DNA from: Burkholderiaceae bacterium
Lineage (GTDB): Bacteria; Pseudomonadota; Gammaproteobacteria; Burkholderiales; Burkholderiaceae_C
Length of the DNA: 64,000 nucleotides
Reading direction: 5' to 3'
NCBI GenBank assembly: GCA_024235955.1
Contig: JACKLJ010000001.1
Span: 1,287,501 to 1,351,500, forward strand
The notes under the pieces were generated by a model, which was not told the DNA's origin, made no database searches, and saw nothing but the letters and a program-made list of their open reading frames with translations. Below are positions 1 through 8,158 of the stretch, in pieces; within the stretch, counting starts at the first letter, position 1, and every line of letters begins with the position of its first letter. Both the position numbers and the translations under genes were made by a program.

Positions 1-116
1 CCGACGCCGAGTTCGACGCCTGGCGCGCCGTGGCGCAGAAGACCTCCTACAAGGAGTTTGGCGAGAAGGTGCCCGGCGGCAAGGAGCTGATCGAGAAGGC
101 ACTGAGTGTCAAGTAA
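1..116 (+). CDS. dctP: TRAP transporter solute receptor DctP, C-terminal end (partial)
   Basis: Only the last 37 codons are present, read in the frame starting at base 3 and ending in TAA. The tail (KTSYKEFGEKVPGG, then a helical Lys/Glu-rich end) fits the C-terminus of a periplasmic DctP-type receptor. The assignment rests mainly on context: the next two genes are the small and large TRAP permease subunits, and the dctQ start lies inside the last codons of this gene. The ligand, probably an organic acid, cannot be told from this fragment. Confidence 0.7.
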   Translation, partial: DAEFDAWRAVAQKTSYKEFGEKVPGGKELIEKALSVK

Positions 117-672
117 CGCCGAGCCCGGCATCGAGGTGCTGGCCGGCGCGCGCCTGCCAGCCTGGGCGGCGGCGGTGAACGCGCTGTCGCGCGTGTTCGG
201 CGTGCTGGCGGCCGGGCTGATCGTGCTGTCGATCGGCGTGGTCTGCCAGATGGTGTTCGTGCGCGCCGCGCTTGGGCAATCGGCCATCTGGCAGACCGAG
301 TTCGTCACCTTCGCCATCGTGGCCGCCACCTTTCTGGGTGCGCCCTACATCCTGCTCACGCGCGGTCACGTGGCGGTGGACGTGCTGCCGCTGATGCTGG
401 GCCACGGCGCGCGGCGCTGGCTGTTCCTGGGTGGCTACCTGGTGGCGCTGGCGTTCTGCGCGCTGTTCTTCTGGGCTTCCGTGCCTTGGTGGTACGACGC
501 CTTCGCCACCGGCCAGACCACCTCGTCGATCTGGCGCGCGCGGGTGTGGATTCCCTACCTCTCGGTGCCGGTGGGCCTGGGCCTGCTGTGCCTGCAGATG
601 CTCACCCAGATCCTGCTGGTGCTCACGCACCGTACGCTGCCGTTCAATCTGCGGCCGGAAGAAAGCCTTTAG
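106..672 (+). CDS. dctQ: TRAP transporter small permease (DctQ)
   Basis: A 188-residue inner-membrane protein with four hydrophobic segments, the usual size and layout of the DctQ subunit that couples the receptor to the large permease. A typical DctQ pattern is visible (WQTEFVTFAIVAATFLGAPY near residue 65, followed by RGHVAVDV). The start is a GTG that overlaps the end of dctP by 11 bases, so the two are probably translationally coupled. The next gene, dctM, begins 10 bases after the stop. Substrate unknown. Confidence 0.9.
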   Translation: MSSNAEPGIEVLAGARLPAWAAAVNALSRVFGVLAAGLIVLSIGVVCQMVFVRAALGQSAIWQTEFVTFAIVAATFLGAPYILLTRGHVAVDVLPLMLGHGARRWLFLGGYLVALAFCALFFWASVPWWYDAFATGQTTSSIWRARVWIPYLSVPVGLGLLCLQMLTQILLVLTHRTLPFNLRPEESL

Positions 673-682
673 GAATTCACCC

Positions 683-1990
683 ATGAGCCCGTTGATGATC
701 GGCCTCCTGATCTTCGCCGTGACCACGCTGGTGCTGGCCACGGGCCTTCCCATCGCCTTCGGCCTCGGCGCCGTGGCGCTGGGCTTCATGCTGATCTTCG
801 ACGGCTGGAGCAGCGTGCACTTCATCCCGGAGACCATCTTCTCCGGCCTCAACGATTTCACCCTGGTCTCGCTGCCCATGTTCGTGATCATGGGTGCGGC
901 GGTGGCCTGTTCGCGCGCCGGCAGCGACCTGTACGAGGCACTGGCGCGCTGGCTTTACCGCGTGCCGGGCTCGCTGGTGGTGTCCAACATCGGCGCCTGC
1001 GCGCTGTTCTCGGCGCTCACGGGCTCGTCGCCCGCCACCTGCGCGGCCATCGGCAAGATGGGCATCCCCGAGATGCGCAAGCGCGGCTACGACGCCGACC
1101 TAGCCACCGGCGCCATCGCCGCCGGCGGCACGCTGGGCATCCTGATTCCGCCCTCGGTCACCATGATCCTGTACGGCATCGCATCGGAGACCTCGATCGG
1201 CCGCCTTTTCATCGCCGGCATCCTGCCGGGGCTGCTGCTGGTCGGGCTGTTCATGGCCTGGTCCATCTTCCTGAGCTGGAAGCGCGGCACCCGGCTGGTG
1301 GATCAGGACCGCGTCTACTCGCTGCGCGAGAAGCTGGAGCTAATGCCGCGCCTGCTGCCCTTCATCCTGGTCATCATCGGCGTGGTGTATGCGCTCTATG
1401 GCGGGGTCGCCACGCCGTCGGAGGCGGCGGGCGTGGGCGCCATGCTGTGCCTGCTGATGGTGGTGGTGATCTACCGCATGTGGCGCCCGGCCGACTTGTG
1501 GGCCATCCTGCGCGACGGGCTGCGTGAATCCGGCATGCTGCTGATGATCATCGGTACCTCCATCCTGTTCGGCTACATGATGAGTTCGCTGCAGGTCACG
1601 CAGGCGGTGGCGCAGACCATCGCCGACATGCAGGTGAACCGCTGGGTGGTGCTGGCTGCCATCAACCTGCTGCTGCTGGTAGCCGGGTGCTTCCTGCCGC
1701 CGGCGGCCATCATCCTGATGACCACCCCGATCCTGATGCCGGTGATCACCGCCGCCGGCTTCGACCCGATCTGGTTCGGCGTCATCCTCACCATCAACAT
1801 GGAACTGGGCCTGATCACCCCGCCCGTGGGCCTGAACCTGTTCGTCATCAACGGCATCACGCCCGACGTCAGCCTGCCCACCATCCTGCGCGGCGCCTTC
1901 CCCTTCATGCTGTGCATGGTCATCGCCATCGTCATCCTGTGCGTGTTTCCGGAAATCGCTACCTGGCTGCCGGCGAAGGTGATGGGGTAA
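683..1990 (+). CDS. dctM: TRAP transporter large permease (DctM)
   Basis: A 435-residue polytopic membrane protein of normal DctM length. The family signatures SGSSPATCAAIGKMGIPEM-like (here TGSSPATCAAIG) and GGTLGILIPPSV are present, as is the NMELGLITPPVGLNLFV segment near the C-terminus. It is the channel subunit of a sodium-driven TRAP importer with the two genes before it. The ATG at 683 is chosen over the longer upstream reading because it begins the hydrophobic MSPLMIGLLIF segment just after dctQ. Ligand not predictable. Confidence 0.95.
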   Translation: MSPLMIGLLIFAVTTLVLATGLPIAFGLGAVALGFMLIFDGWSSVHFIPETIFSGLNDFTLVSLPMFVIMGAAVACSRAGSDLYEALARWLYRVPGSLVVSNIGACALFSALTGSSPATCAAIGKMGIPEMRKRGYDADLATGAIAAGGTLGILIPPSVTMILYGIASETSIGRLFIAGILPGLLLVGLFMAWSIFLSWKRGTRLVDQDRVYSLREKLELMPRLLPFILVIIGVVYALYGGVATPSEAAGVGAMLCLLMVVVIYRMWRPADLWAILRDGLRESGMLLMIIGTSILFGYMMSSLQVTQAVAQTIADMQVNRWVVLAAINLLLLVAGCFLPPAAIILMTTPILMPVITAAGFDPIWFGVILTINMELGLITPPVGLNLFVINGITPDVSLPTILRGAFPFMLCMVIAIVILCVFPEIATWLPAKVMG

Positions 1991-2098
1991 GGCGCTTTGC
2001 GCGGTCGGCTTTGACTCGACAGAGCGTCGGGCGCGCGCTCCGGCCTCGTGCGACACTGCGCGCCAGCCCGCGTTTCCCGCGACAGGAGCAGAGCGCCG

Positions 2099-2578
2099 AT
2101 GAACGATTCAACCCGCCCGGTGGCCGTCGTGGCCCTCGAGGTGCCTCCGCGCACCAGGCCCACCAATTACCCGGAACCGTTTGCGTCACGCATGAAAGGG
2201 CGGGAAAAGCGCCAGCTCGGCGATGTCTTCGGCCTGGCCAACTTCGGCGTCAACCTGACCAGGCTGGCGTCGGGCGCCGTCTCGGCGCTGCGGCACGCGC
2301 ATTCGAAGCAGGACGAGTTCATCTACATCCTGAAGGGCTCGCCCGTCCTGCACACCGATGAAGGCCGCACCCTGCTGGCGCCGGGCATGTGCGCGGGCTT
2401 CCGTGCCGGCACGGGCAATGCCCACCACCTGATCAACGAGTCCGCGGAAGAGGTGCTGTACCTGGAAGTCGGCGACCGCTCGCCCGGCGACGAAGGCAGC
2501 TACCCCGACGACGACCTCCAGGCCGAGCTGGTGCAAGGCGCCTGGCGCTTCACACACAAGGACGGGACGCCTTATTGA
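2099..2578 (+). CDS. Cupin-domain protein
   Basis: A 159-residue single-domain cupin. The first cupin motif is clear (RHAHSKQDEFIYILKG, with HxH and E metal ligands) and a second His occurs in GNAHHLINES. The ATG at 2099 has AGGAG 10 bases upstream; an in-frame ATG at 2048 lacks one and would add a low-quality leader. Small cupins of this type bind sugars or metals or act as isomerases/dioxygenases; nothing here fixes the reaction. It follows the TRAP genes by 108 bases in the same direction and may be co-transcribed. Confidence 0.8.
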   Translation: MNDSTRPVAVVALEVPPRTRPTNYPEPFASRMKGREKRQLGDVFGLANFGVNLTRLASGAVSALRHAHSKQDEFIYILKGSPVLHTDEGRTLLAPGMCAGFRAGTGNAHHLINESAEEVLYLEVGDRSPGDEGSYPDDDLQAELVQGAWRFTHKDGTPY

Positions 2579-2638
2579 AGCCGCCAGACCGCGGCATCAC
2601 CGTGGATGGGCAACCGCGCTTGCCGACGAGGTTGCCGG

Positions 2639-2662
2639 GACTTGCCGAAGCTTCGGCAAGTC
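2639..2662. terminator. Perfect palindrome between convergent genes
   Basis: Twelve bases (GACTTGCCGAAG) are followed directly by their exact reverse complement. It lies between the convergent cupin gene and the GtrA gene and can fold as a hairpin in either transcript, so it is a likely bidirectional terminator. No clear T-tract follows. Confidence 0.55.
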
Positions 2663-2685
2663 GGTGGGGCCCCTCTGACTGGCGC

Positions 2686-3105
2686 TTAGTCGCGGAAGAC
2701 GAAGCGCTTGTCCAGCCGGTACTTGGCCAGATAGCCGATGGCCAGGCCGATCACGCCGCCGAGGTAGCGCATCTCCCGCGTACCGAACATGGCCTGGAAG
2801 CCGAACTCCACGCCCCAGAAGATGACGGTGGTCACCACGCCCATCAGGGTGTAGAGCAGAAACGTGCGGCCGTCGTGGCCGGTACTGCGGGTCTGGTAGC
2901 GGAAGATGTAGCGCTTGTCGAGCACGTACTTGATAACCAGGCCCACCCCGGTGCCCACCAGCACCGACAGCGCGATGGCGTGGTCGAAGTGCACGGCGCG
3001 CACCACCAGATCCTGCGCGCCGATGTTGGCCACTGTGGAGATGGCGGCGAACAGCGTGTAGAGCGCGGCGATATGGGCCGCGTGTCGTTGGCGGGGCGGA
3101 TTCAT
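2686..3105 (-). CDS. GtrA-family membrane protein
   Basis: A 139-residue protein with four membrane segments and the paired GtrA motifs VKYVLDKRYIFRY (after segment 2) and AKYRLDKRFVFRD (C-terminus). GtrA proteins are thought to flip polyprenyl-phosphate-linked sugars across the inner membrane. Its start overlaps the stop of the upstream glycosyltransferase in an ATGA, and such GtrA/GT pairs commonly modify cell-surface glycans. It is the last gene of the mog-GT-gtrA transcription unit. Confidence 0.9.
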   Translation of the reverse strand: MNPPRQRHAAHIAALYTLFAAISTVANIGAQDLVVRAVHFDHAIALSVLVGTGVGLVIKYVLDKRYIFRYQTRSTGHDGRTFLLYTLMGVVTTVIFWGVEFGFQAMFGTREMRYLGGVIGLAIGYLAKYRLDKRFVFRD

Positions 3106-4622
3106 TTCCTGGTCCAGACGGCGGCGAAGGCCTTGTGGCGAAGGTAGAAGTCGATGGTGTAGCGGTCGCCGCAGGCCTTTTTCATGGCGACCGCGGCCTG
3201 GAAACCGGCAAGATGGCCCAGAAAGCCGATGCGTTCATGGTTCGACAGCTCGGTGCACAGCTGGGCGCCCTGCTCTGGCACCGAGAGCATCTTTCGATCG
3301 AACCGTTTGGTGGTGCGGTGCAGGTAGTAGTTGTAGGCCGAAGGGTTGAGCAGCGGTGTGGTGATCAGCGCGTCGCCGTCCTGCAGGCGCTCCACCACGA
3401 AGGCCGTCGCGCCGCGGTAGTCGGATTTCGGGTCGGCCAGCGTGGCCTGAACCAGCGGGATCTGCGTGGCCGCGGCTGTCACCAGGAACAGCCAGAAGGC
3501 AGCCGGCCAGCGCAAGGCCAGCAAGGCCGCACAGGAGCCGGCCAGGAGGAACAGCACCGGCATGGCAAAGATCAGGTGTCGGGCGTTGAGAATATGGGCC
3601 TTGTGCGCGACCAGCACGGCCAGGCCGAAGGCCGCCAGGCTCAATGCACCGGCGGCCGTGGCACCGCGCACCAGCTGCTTTCCATCGGCGGATGTGGTCG
3701 GCTTGCCAAGCGAAGCCAGCACGGTTGCCGTGAGCAGCAGCACCAGCAGGCCGGCCAGCCAGGGGCCGGTTCCCTCACGCATGAAGTACGCGGCAAGAAC
3801 CTCGGCGGTTTTCCGCGTCGACATTTTTGGCATCCAACCCAGGTCGCCTTGCGCCGCCATGGTGAAGCTGTCGTAACTCATGAACAGCCAGCCGCCAACG
3901 AACGCGGCCACCACCGCCATGCGGGCCAGCGCCGCGATGTCCTTGCGGCGCAAGCCCTCCCAGGCGCAGGGCAGCAGCATCAGCCCCACCAGCGCGAGCG
4001 CGTTGTAGTGCGTCATGCAGGCCGCCACGCACAGCGCGATCTCACCCCATCCGGGCAACGGCGCCTGGCGCCAGCCGGTCACGCTGCGCTCCCAGAAACG
4101 TGTGGCCAGCACCAGGGTCAGCGCGGCGCCCAGGGCGTAGGCGCGCGCCTCGCGGGCGTAGAAGACCATGAAGCCGTTGAAGGCCACGAGCACCAGGACC
4201 GCGAGGTAGACCGGCATGAGCGGCCCGGCCCGGGCGCGCCAGGCGCGAGCTGCCAGCCAGGCGAGTGCGGCCAGCGATGCCAGGGCGCTGGTCAGGCGCA
4301 GGCTGGCTTCACCGGAACCAAACAGGCTGGTGACAGCCTTGGCGGCCAGCTCGAACATGGGCGGCGACTGGTCGGCCGCCTTGACGGTCCAGAAACTCTC
4401 GGTGCCGCCGTCCTGCAGGGCGGGCAGGGGCTTGCTTTCCAGCCAGGGCGTGCCGGGCTGTGGCACCAGGGGCCGCTGCAGCACGATGTCGGCGGAGAAC
4501 AGCTCGTCTTCCCACAGGCTGGTGGTGCCCAGGTTCTCAAGGCGCAATGCAGTTGCCGCCAGCAAAATCGCCAGCAGCAGGCCCAGAAGAAGAGAGTAGC
4601 GGGAGGGGGAACCCAGGCTCAT
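3102..4622 (-). CDS. GT39/ArnT-like membrane glycosyltransferase
   Basis: A 506-residue polytopic protein. An acidic motif in the first periplasmic loop (LENLGTTSLWEDELFSAD, residues ~27-44) is typical of GT-C/GT39 enzymes that use polyprenyl-phosphate sugars, and about ten further membrane segments follow. YAREARAYALGAAL is another common GT39 element. The ATG at 4622 overlaps the mog stop (ATGA), which favours it over a longer in-frame reading. With GtrA it likely transfers a sugar in the periplasm; acceptor unknown. Confidence 0.8.
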   Translation of the reverse strand: MSLGSPSRYSLLLGLLLAILLAATALRLENLGTTSLWEDELFSADIVLQRPLVPQPGTPWLESKPLPALQDGGTESFWTVKAADQSPPMFELAAKAVTSLFGSGEASLRLTSALASLAALAWLAARAWRARAGPLMPVYLAVLVLVAFNGFMVFYAREARAYALGAALTLVLATRFWERSVTGWRQAPLPGWGEIALCVAACMTHYNALALVGLMLLPCAWEGLRRKDIAALARMAVVAAFVGGWLFMSYDSFTMAAQGDLGWMPKMSTRKTAEVLAAYFMREGTGPWLAGLLVLLLTATVLASLGKPTTSADGKQLVRGATAAGALSLAAFGLAVLVAHKAHILNARHLIFAMPVLFLLAGSCAALLALRWPAAFWLFLVTAAATQIPLVQATLADPKSDYRGATAFVVERLQDGDALITTPLLNPSAYNYYLHRTTKRFDRKMLSVPEQGAQLCTELSNHERIGFLGHLAGFQAAVAMKKACGDRYTIDFYLRHKAFAAVWTRK

Positions 4623-5218
4623 GCGGTCTTGCGCACCGCGTTCTTCGGCCGGAACGCCTTGCACACCGCGTCATGGGTCTCCAGGTACGGCCCGCCGATG
4701 AGGTCAATGCAGTAGGGCACGGCGGCGAAGATGCCGGCGACTTTGGAGCTGCCGTCGACGTCCCGCAGGCCCTCAAGTGTTTCAGCGATGGATTTGGGCT
4801 GGCCGGGCAGGTTGATGATCAGACTCTGCTTGCGGATCACCGCCACCTGGCGGCTCAGGATGGCGGTGGGCACGAAGTTCAGGCTGATCTGGCGCATCTG
4901 CTCGCCGAAGCCCGGCATTTCCTTGTCGGCCACGGCCAGTGTGGCTTCGGGCGTCACGTCGCGTGCCGCCGGGCCGGTGCCGCCGGTGGTGAGCACCAGG
5001 CAGCAGCCGGCCTGGTCCACCAGCTCGGTCAGGGTCTGGCTGATGGTGGCCTGCTCGTCCGGGATGAGCCGCGCCTCATAAGTCACCGGGTTCTTCAGCG
5101 CCTTGCCCAGCCATTCCTTCAGGGCCGGCAGGCCCTTGTCTTCGTAACCGCCGCTGGAGGCGCGGTCGCTGATGGAGACGATGCCGATGGTGACGGGGTC
5201 GAAGGCGGGTGCGGTCAT
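4619..5218 (-). CDS. mog: Molybdopterin adenylyltransferase (Mog)
   Basis: A 199-residue MoCF-fold protein. The segments SDRASSGGYEDKG, TTGGTGPAARDVTPEAT and LPGQPKS are the hallmark motifs of Mog, which adenylylates molybdopterin before molybdate insertion. This activity is needed by molybdenum enzymes such as the nitrate reductase encoded near 24 kb. The length suits MogA (about 195) better than MoaB (about 170). It overlaps the glycosyltransferase start by four bases. A copy of the dispersed repeat lies just upstream, between mog and darP. Confidence 0.93.
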   Translation of the reverse strand: MTAPAFDPVTIGIVSISDRASSGGYEDKGLPALKEWLGKALKNPVTYEARLIPDEQATISQTLTELVDQAGCCLVLTTGGTGPAARDVTPEATLAVADKEMPGFGEQMRQISLNFVPTAILSRQVAVIRKQSLIINLPGQPKSIAETLEGLRDVDGSSKVAGIFAAVPYCIDLIGGPYLETHDAVCKAFRPKNAVRKTA

Positions 5219-5230
5219 GGTGTTTGCTTC

Positions 5231-5288
5231 CAAAAAAAGAGCTGCCTGCGGCTGCTGCGCATGGGCTGGAGGCCTAAAAGGCTCTAAA
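5231..5288 (+). repeat. Dispersed repeat copy (darP-mog gap)
   Basis: The core AGCTGCCTGCGGCTGCTGCG followed by ATGGGCTGGAGGCC matches the family described in the findings. It fills the 65-base gap between the darP stop and the mog start and is slightly diverged. Confidence 0.75.
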
Positions 5289-5961
5289 AATCTTCGCCCG
5301 GCGAAGGCGCTTGCGGCGCTGCCGCTGCGGCGTCTTCGGCCGTTTCCTGCGCACGCGCGAGTTCGGCGCGCAGCCACTGGAACAGTTCGCGGTAGGCGCG
5401 CCCCTTGCGGGGTGCCTCGCCGCGGGACTCGGCCGCGGCGCCGGGTGCTGGCGTGTCCTTGCGCGCCTGCCGCACCAGGGCGCGGAAGGGCTGCGGCTCG
5501 GTGCCCGGGAACTCGGCCATCCAGGCGGTGACGGCGTCGTCGCCAGCGAGCAGGCGGTCGCGCCACTGCTCGGCGGTGTGCAGCAGCAGCGTGTCGGCGG
5601 CCGAGCCGCGGTGCTGCTCGTCCAGCGCGGCACGGATGGCGGCGATGTCGTCCTCGCCCAGCAGCCGCATCAGCTTGCCGACGAACTGGCTCTGCCGGCG
5701 CCGGCCCTCGAAATCCTTGATGCGCGCCAGCTCCTGCAGCGCGTCGATCAGCCGCGTGGGTAGCCCCAGCGGCTCCAGCAGGCCGGCGCGCAGCGTCAGG
5801 ATCTGCTCGCCAAGCGCCTGCAGCTCGGCGCTCTGGGCTTTCAGCGCGGTCTTGCTGGGGCCTTCGCCGTCGCGTTCGCGCCTGAGTTCTTCGTCGAGCT
5901 CGCTGCCTTCGGCGACGAAGTGGCCGCGCACGAAATAGCCTTTTTTGGGTTTGCGGGACAT
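5284..5961 (-). CDS. darP: Ribosome-associated protein DarP (YjgA)
   Basis: A 225-residue basic/acidic soluble protein. The N-terminus MSRKPKKGYFVRGHFVAEGS and the central QALGEQILTLRAGLLEPLGLPTRLIDAL region are typical of DarP/YjgA, which assists late assembly of the 50S subunit. It is divergent from pmbA, the conserved arrangement also found in E. coli. The ATG at 5961 starts the conserved domain directly. The C-terminal tail is alanine-rich and not conserved. Confidence 0.92.
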   Translation of the reverse strand: MSRKPKKGYFVRGHFVAEGSELDEELRRERDGEGPSKTALKAQSAELQALGEQILTLRAGLLEPLGLPTRLIDALQELARIKDFEGRRRQSQFVGKLMRLLGEDDIAAIRAALDEQHRGSAADTLLLHTAEQWRDRLLAGDDAVTAWMAEFPGTEPQPFRALVRQARKDTPAPGAAAESRGEAPRKGRAYRELFQWLRAELARAQETAEDAAAAAPQAPSPGEDF

Positions 5962-6006
5962 GGGTGTGAAGACGTGGGCGCCGGTGGCGCCAGAGGGGCA
6001 ACAAGT

Positions 6007-7404
6007 ATGATAGCCCGCACCATGAACCACCCCGATTCGCGCGCCGCGGCCAGCGGCTTCAGCTATTCCCGCGTCTTCTTCGAGGAGCTGGTCGACGCGG
6101 CCATCGCCCATGCCCGCAAGCTGGGCGCCACCGATGCCGGCGCCGAGGCGTCGGAGGGCGCCGGCCTGTCGGTGAGCGTGCGCAAGGGCGCGCTGGAGAC
6201 GGTGGAGCGCAACCGCGACAAGTCGCTCGGCGTGACGGTCTACGTGGGCCAGCGGCGCGGCAACGCCAGCACCTCGGATTTCTCGCGCGCCTCGCTCGAG
6301 CAGACCGTGCAGGCCGCCTACGACATCGCCCGCTTCACCGCCGAAGACCCGGCCGCAGGCCTGCCGGACGAGGCCGACGTGGTGCGCGACTACCCCGATC
6401 TGGACCTGTTCCACCCCTGGGCCATCAGCGCCGAGCGCGCGGCCGAGCTGGCCCTGCAGTGCGAGGCCGCGGCCTTCGCCGTCGACAAGCGCATCGCCAA
6501 CAGCGAGGGCGCGGGCGTGTCGGCCCAGCAAAGCCATTTCTTCGCCGCGCACACGCACGGTTTTCGCGGCGGCTATGCCAGTTCGCGCCACAGCATCTCG
6601 GTGGCGCCGATCGCGCAGCAGCTTGGCAGGGGCGGCGCCATGGAGCGCGACGCCTGGTACAGCTCGCAGCGCAACGCCGACGACCTGGCCAGCCCCGAAG
6701 CCGTGGGCCGTTACGCCGCCGAACGCGCGCTGAGCCGCCTGGGCGCGCGCAAGATCAGCACGCGCGAATGCCCGGTGCTGTTCGAATCGACCCTGGCCGC
6801 TGGCCTGCTGGGCAGCTTCGTGCAGGCGGTGAGCGGCGGCGCGCTGTACCGCAAGAGCAGCTTCCTGCTGGACGCCATGGGCCAGCAGGTGTTCGCACCG
6901 CACCTCTCGGTGGTGGAAGAGCCCTTCATCGTCGGCGGCAAGGGCAGCGTGCCTTTCGATGACGAGGGCGTTAAGCCGCAAGCGCGCCGCGTGGTGGATA
7001 AGGGCCGCGTGCGCGGCTACTTCCTCAGCACCTATTCGGCGCGCAAGCTCGGCCTCAAGACCACCGGCAACGCCGGCGGCTCGCACAACCTGACCCTGTC
7101 GTCCAGTCTCACCCGGCCGGCCGACGACCTGGACGCCATGCTGCGCAAGCTGGGCACCGGCCTGTTCGTGACCGAGCTGATGGGCCAGGGCGTGAACCCC
7201 GTGACGGGCGACTACTCGCGCGGCGCCACCGGCTTCTGGGTGGAGGGCGGCAAGATCGCCTACCCGGTGCACGAGATCACCGTCGCCGGCAACCTGAAGC
7301 AGATGTACGCCGGCATCGTGGCCGTGGGCGCCGACGCCTACACCTACGGCAGCAAGACCAGCGGCTCGGTGCTGGTCGAGCGGATGAAGATCGCGGGAAG
7401 CTAG
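6007..7404 (+). CDS. pmbA: Metalloprotease PmbA (TldE)
   Basis: A 465-residue PmbA/TldE protein. Family features include SVRKGALETVERNRDKSLGVTVYVG near the N-terminus, SLARK-type SARKLGLKTTGNAGG and the terminal GNLKQMYAGIVAVG. It partners TldD in a zinc-dependent protease that acts on unfolded peptides and on some bacteriocin precursors; PmbA itself usually lacks the metal-binding HExxxH, and none is seen here. The ATG at 6007 is preceded by GAGGGG. A second ATG at 6022 is possible but has no ribosome site. Confidence 0.93.
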   Translation: MIARTMNHPDSRAAASGFSYSRVFFEELVDAAIAHARKLGATDAGAEASEGAGLSVSVRKGALETVERNRDKSLGVTVYVGQRRGNASTSDFSRASLEQTVQAAYDIARFTAEDPAAGLPDEADVVRDYPDLDLFHPWAISAERAAELALQCEAAAFAVDKRIANSEGAGVSAQQSHFFAAHTHGFRGGYASSRHSISVAPIAQQLGRGGAMERDAWYSSQRNADDLASPEAVGRYAAERALSRLGARKISTRECPVLFESTLAAGLLGSFVQAVSGGALYRKSSFLLDAMGQQVFAPHLSVVEEPFIVGGKGSVPFDDEGVKPQARRVVDKGRVRGYFLSTYSARKLGLKTTGNAGGSHNLTLSSSLTRPADDLDAMLRKLGTGLFVTELMGQGVNPVTGDYSRGATGFWVEGGKIAYPVHEITVAGNLKQMYAGIVAVGADAYTYGSKTSGSVLVERMKIAGS

Positions 7405-7467
7405 GCCGCCTCCGGGAAGGGACCCACCCCCAGGCTCCACTCGCTTCGCGATGTTTCGCCACCCCCC

Positions 7468-7540
7468 TCAAGGGGGCACCGCCAGTGGCCGGGGGGACCC
7501 CGGCCACGGCGGTCACGCGCATGGCCTGCTCCGCGGCCTT
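7468..7540 (+). repeat. Mosaic intergenic repeat, copy 1 (reverse copy at 53.7 kb)
   Basis: The blocks CACCGCCAGTGGCCGG, CCGGCCACGGCGGT and CATGGCCTGCTCCGCGGCC recur in the same order, reverse-complemented, at 53736-53823. It begins with a CCCCCCTCAAGGGGG inverted repeat just after pmbA, which could act as its terminator. Confidence 0.7.
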
Positions 7541-7823
7541 CTGGGGGTGCCAGTTTTGGAACTCGCGGCCTATGGTTGTTCTGGGGCCGAGCGAAGCGAT
7601 GGCCCGTGTTCCCCAATCCCCTCTGGCCGTGCCGAGAAGCGCAGGGCGTGGGGCGGGCATGGCTGCGCAGCAAGACCATGCTTCGTGATCTGACTCGCTG
7701 CGGCTGTTTGAGCGGAGCGCTGCAAGCGCGCAGCGAGTTCCGCAGCGCCGCCCCATGCCCGAGCATCGCAGGCTGCCCGCAGTGAAGCGAAGGGACACGG
7801 CAAGTGGGGTCGCCTTTTCTTTG

Positions 7824-7857
7824 CCTACTTTCTTTTGGCGAAGCAAAAGAAAGTAGG
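7824..7857. terminator. Strong hairpin, 14-bp stem
   Basis: CCTACTTTCTTTTG pairs perfectly with CAAAAGAAAGTAGG around a GCGAAG loop. It lies between convergent genes and can work in either direction. From memory, this hairpin also occurs in intergenic regions of other Comamonadaceae, so it may be part of a repeat rather than a dedicated terminator. Confidence 0.6.
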
Positions 7858-7907
7858 TGCGCCGCCGGGCGCACATTCCGGCCTGCGACGCCTCCAAAGC
7901 AACTACA

Positions 7908-7975
7908 TTTTCAATAGCTCCCTGCGCCCGCCACACCTGGGAAAAACGCCAATTCCATTCAAAAAACTCAAGATC
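7908..7975 (+). repeat. Dispersed repeat copy
   Basis: AATAGCTCCCTGCGCCCGCC followed by ACACCTGGG matches the family core. It lies in the pmbA/FecR-like intergenic region. Confidence 0.75.
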
Positions 7976-8108
7976 AAATCCTGGTTGCTGCCGAGCGCGC
8001 AGTGCAGGGATTCAGACAACCCATCTTTCGCCAACCCAAGAGAGCGGCCCATCAGCGTGCACTGCTGAGGCACTGCACAAAACATGAGCCAAATCGGCTG
8101 CCAGACCT

Positions 8109-8146
8109 TGACTGGCGGGCGCAGACAGCTCCCGATTCGATAGCTT
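8109..8146 (-). repeat. Dispersed repeat copy, inverted
   Basis: On the minus strand it reads AGCTATCGAATCGGGAGCTG then TCTGCGCCCGCCAGT, including the left CTAT arm. It lies just after the stop of the FecR-like gene and is opposed to the copy at 7.9 kb. Confidence 0.7.
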
Positions 8147-8158
8147 CCGGAACCCGTC

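Larger units (their letters stand above)
7405..8158. other. Intergenic repeat-rich region, no gene supported
   Basis: The 754 bases between convergent pmbA and the FecR-like gene contain only repeat material: a mosaic repeat shared with 53.7 kb (7468-7540), a strong A/T-rich hairpin (7824-7857) and two opposed copies of the dispersed repeat. Several open frames cross it on both strands, but none has a ribosome site or a recognisable protein. Confidence 0.8.

Noticed and set aside
7401..7874. Open frames on both strands in the pmbA downstream region
   Set aside because: They consist of intergenic repeat sequence and lack ribosome sites; no protein family is recognisable.
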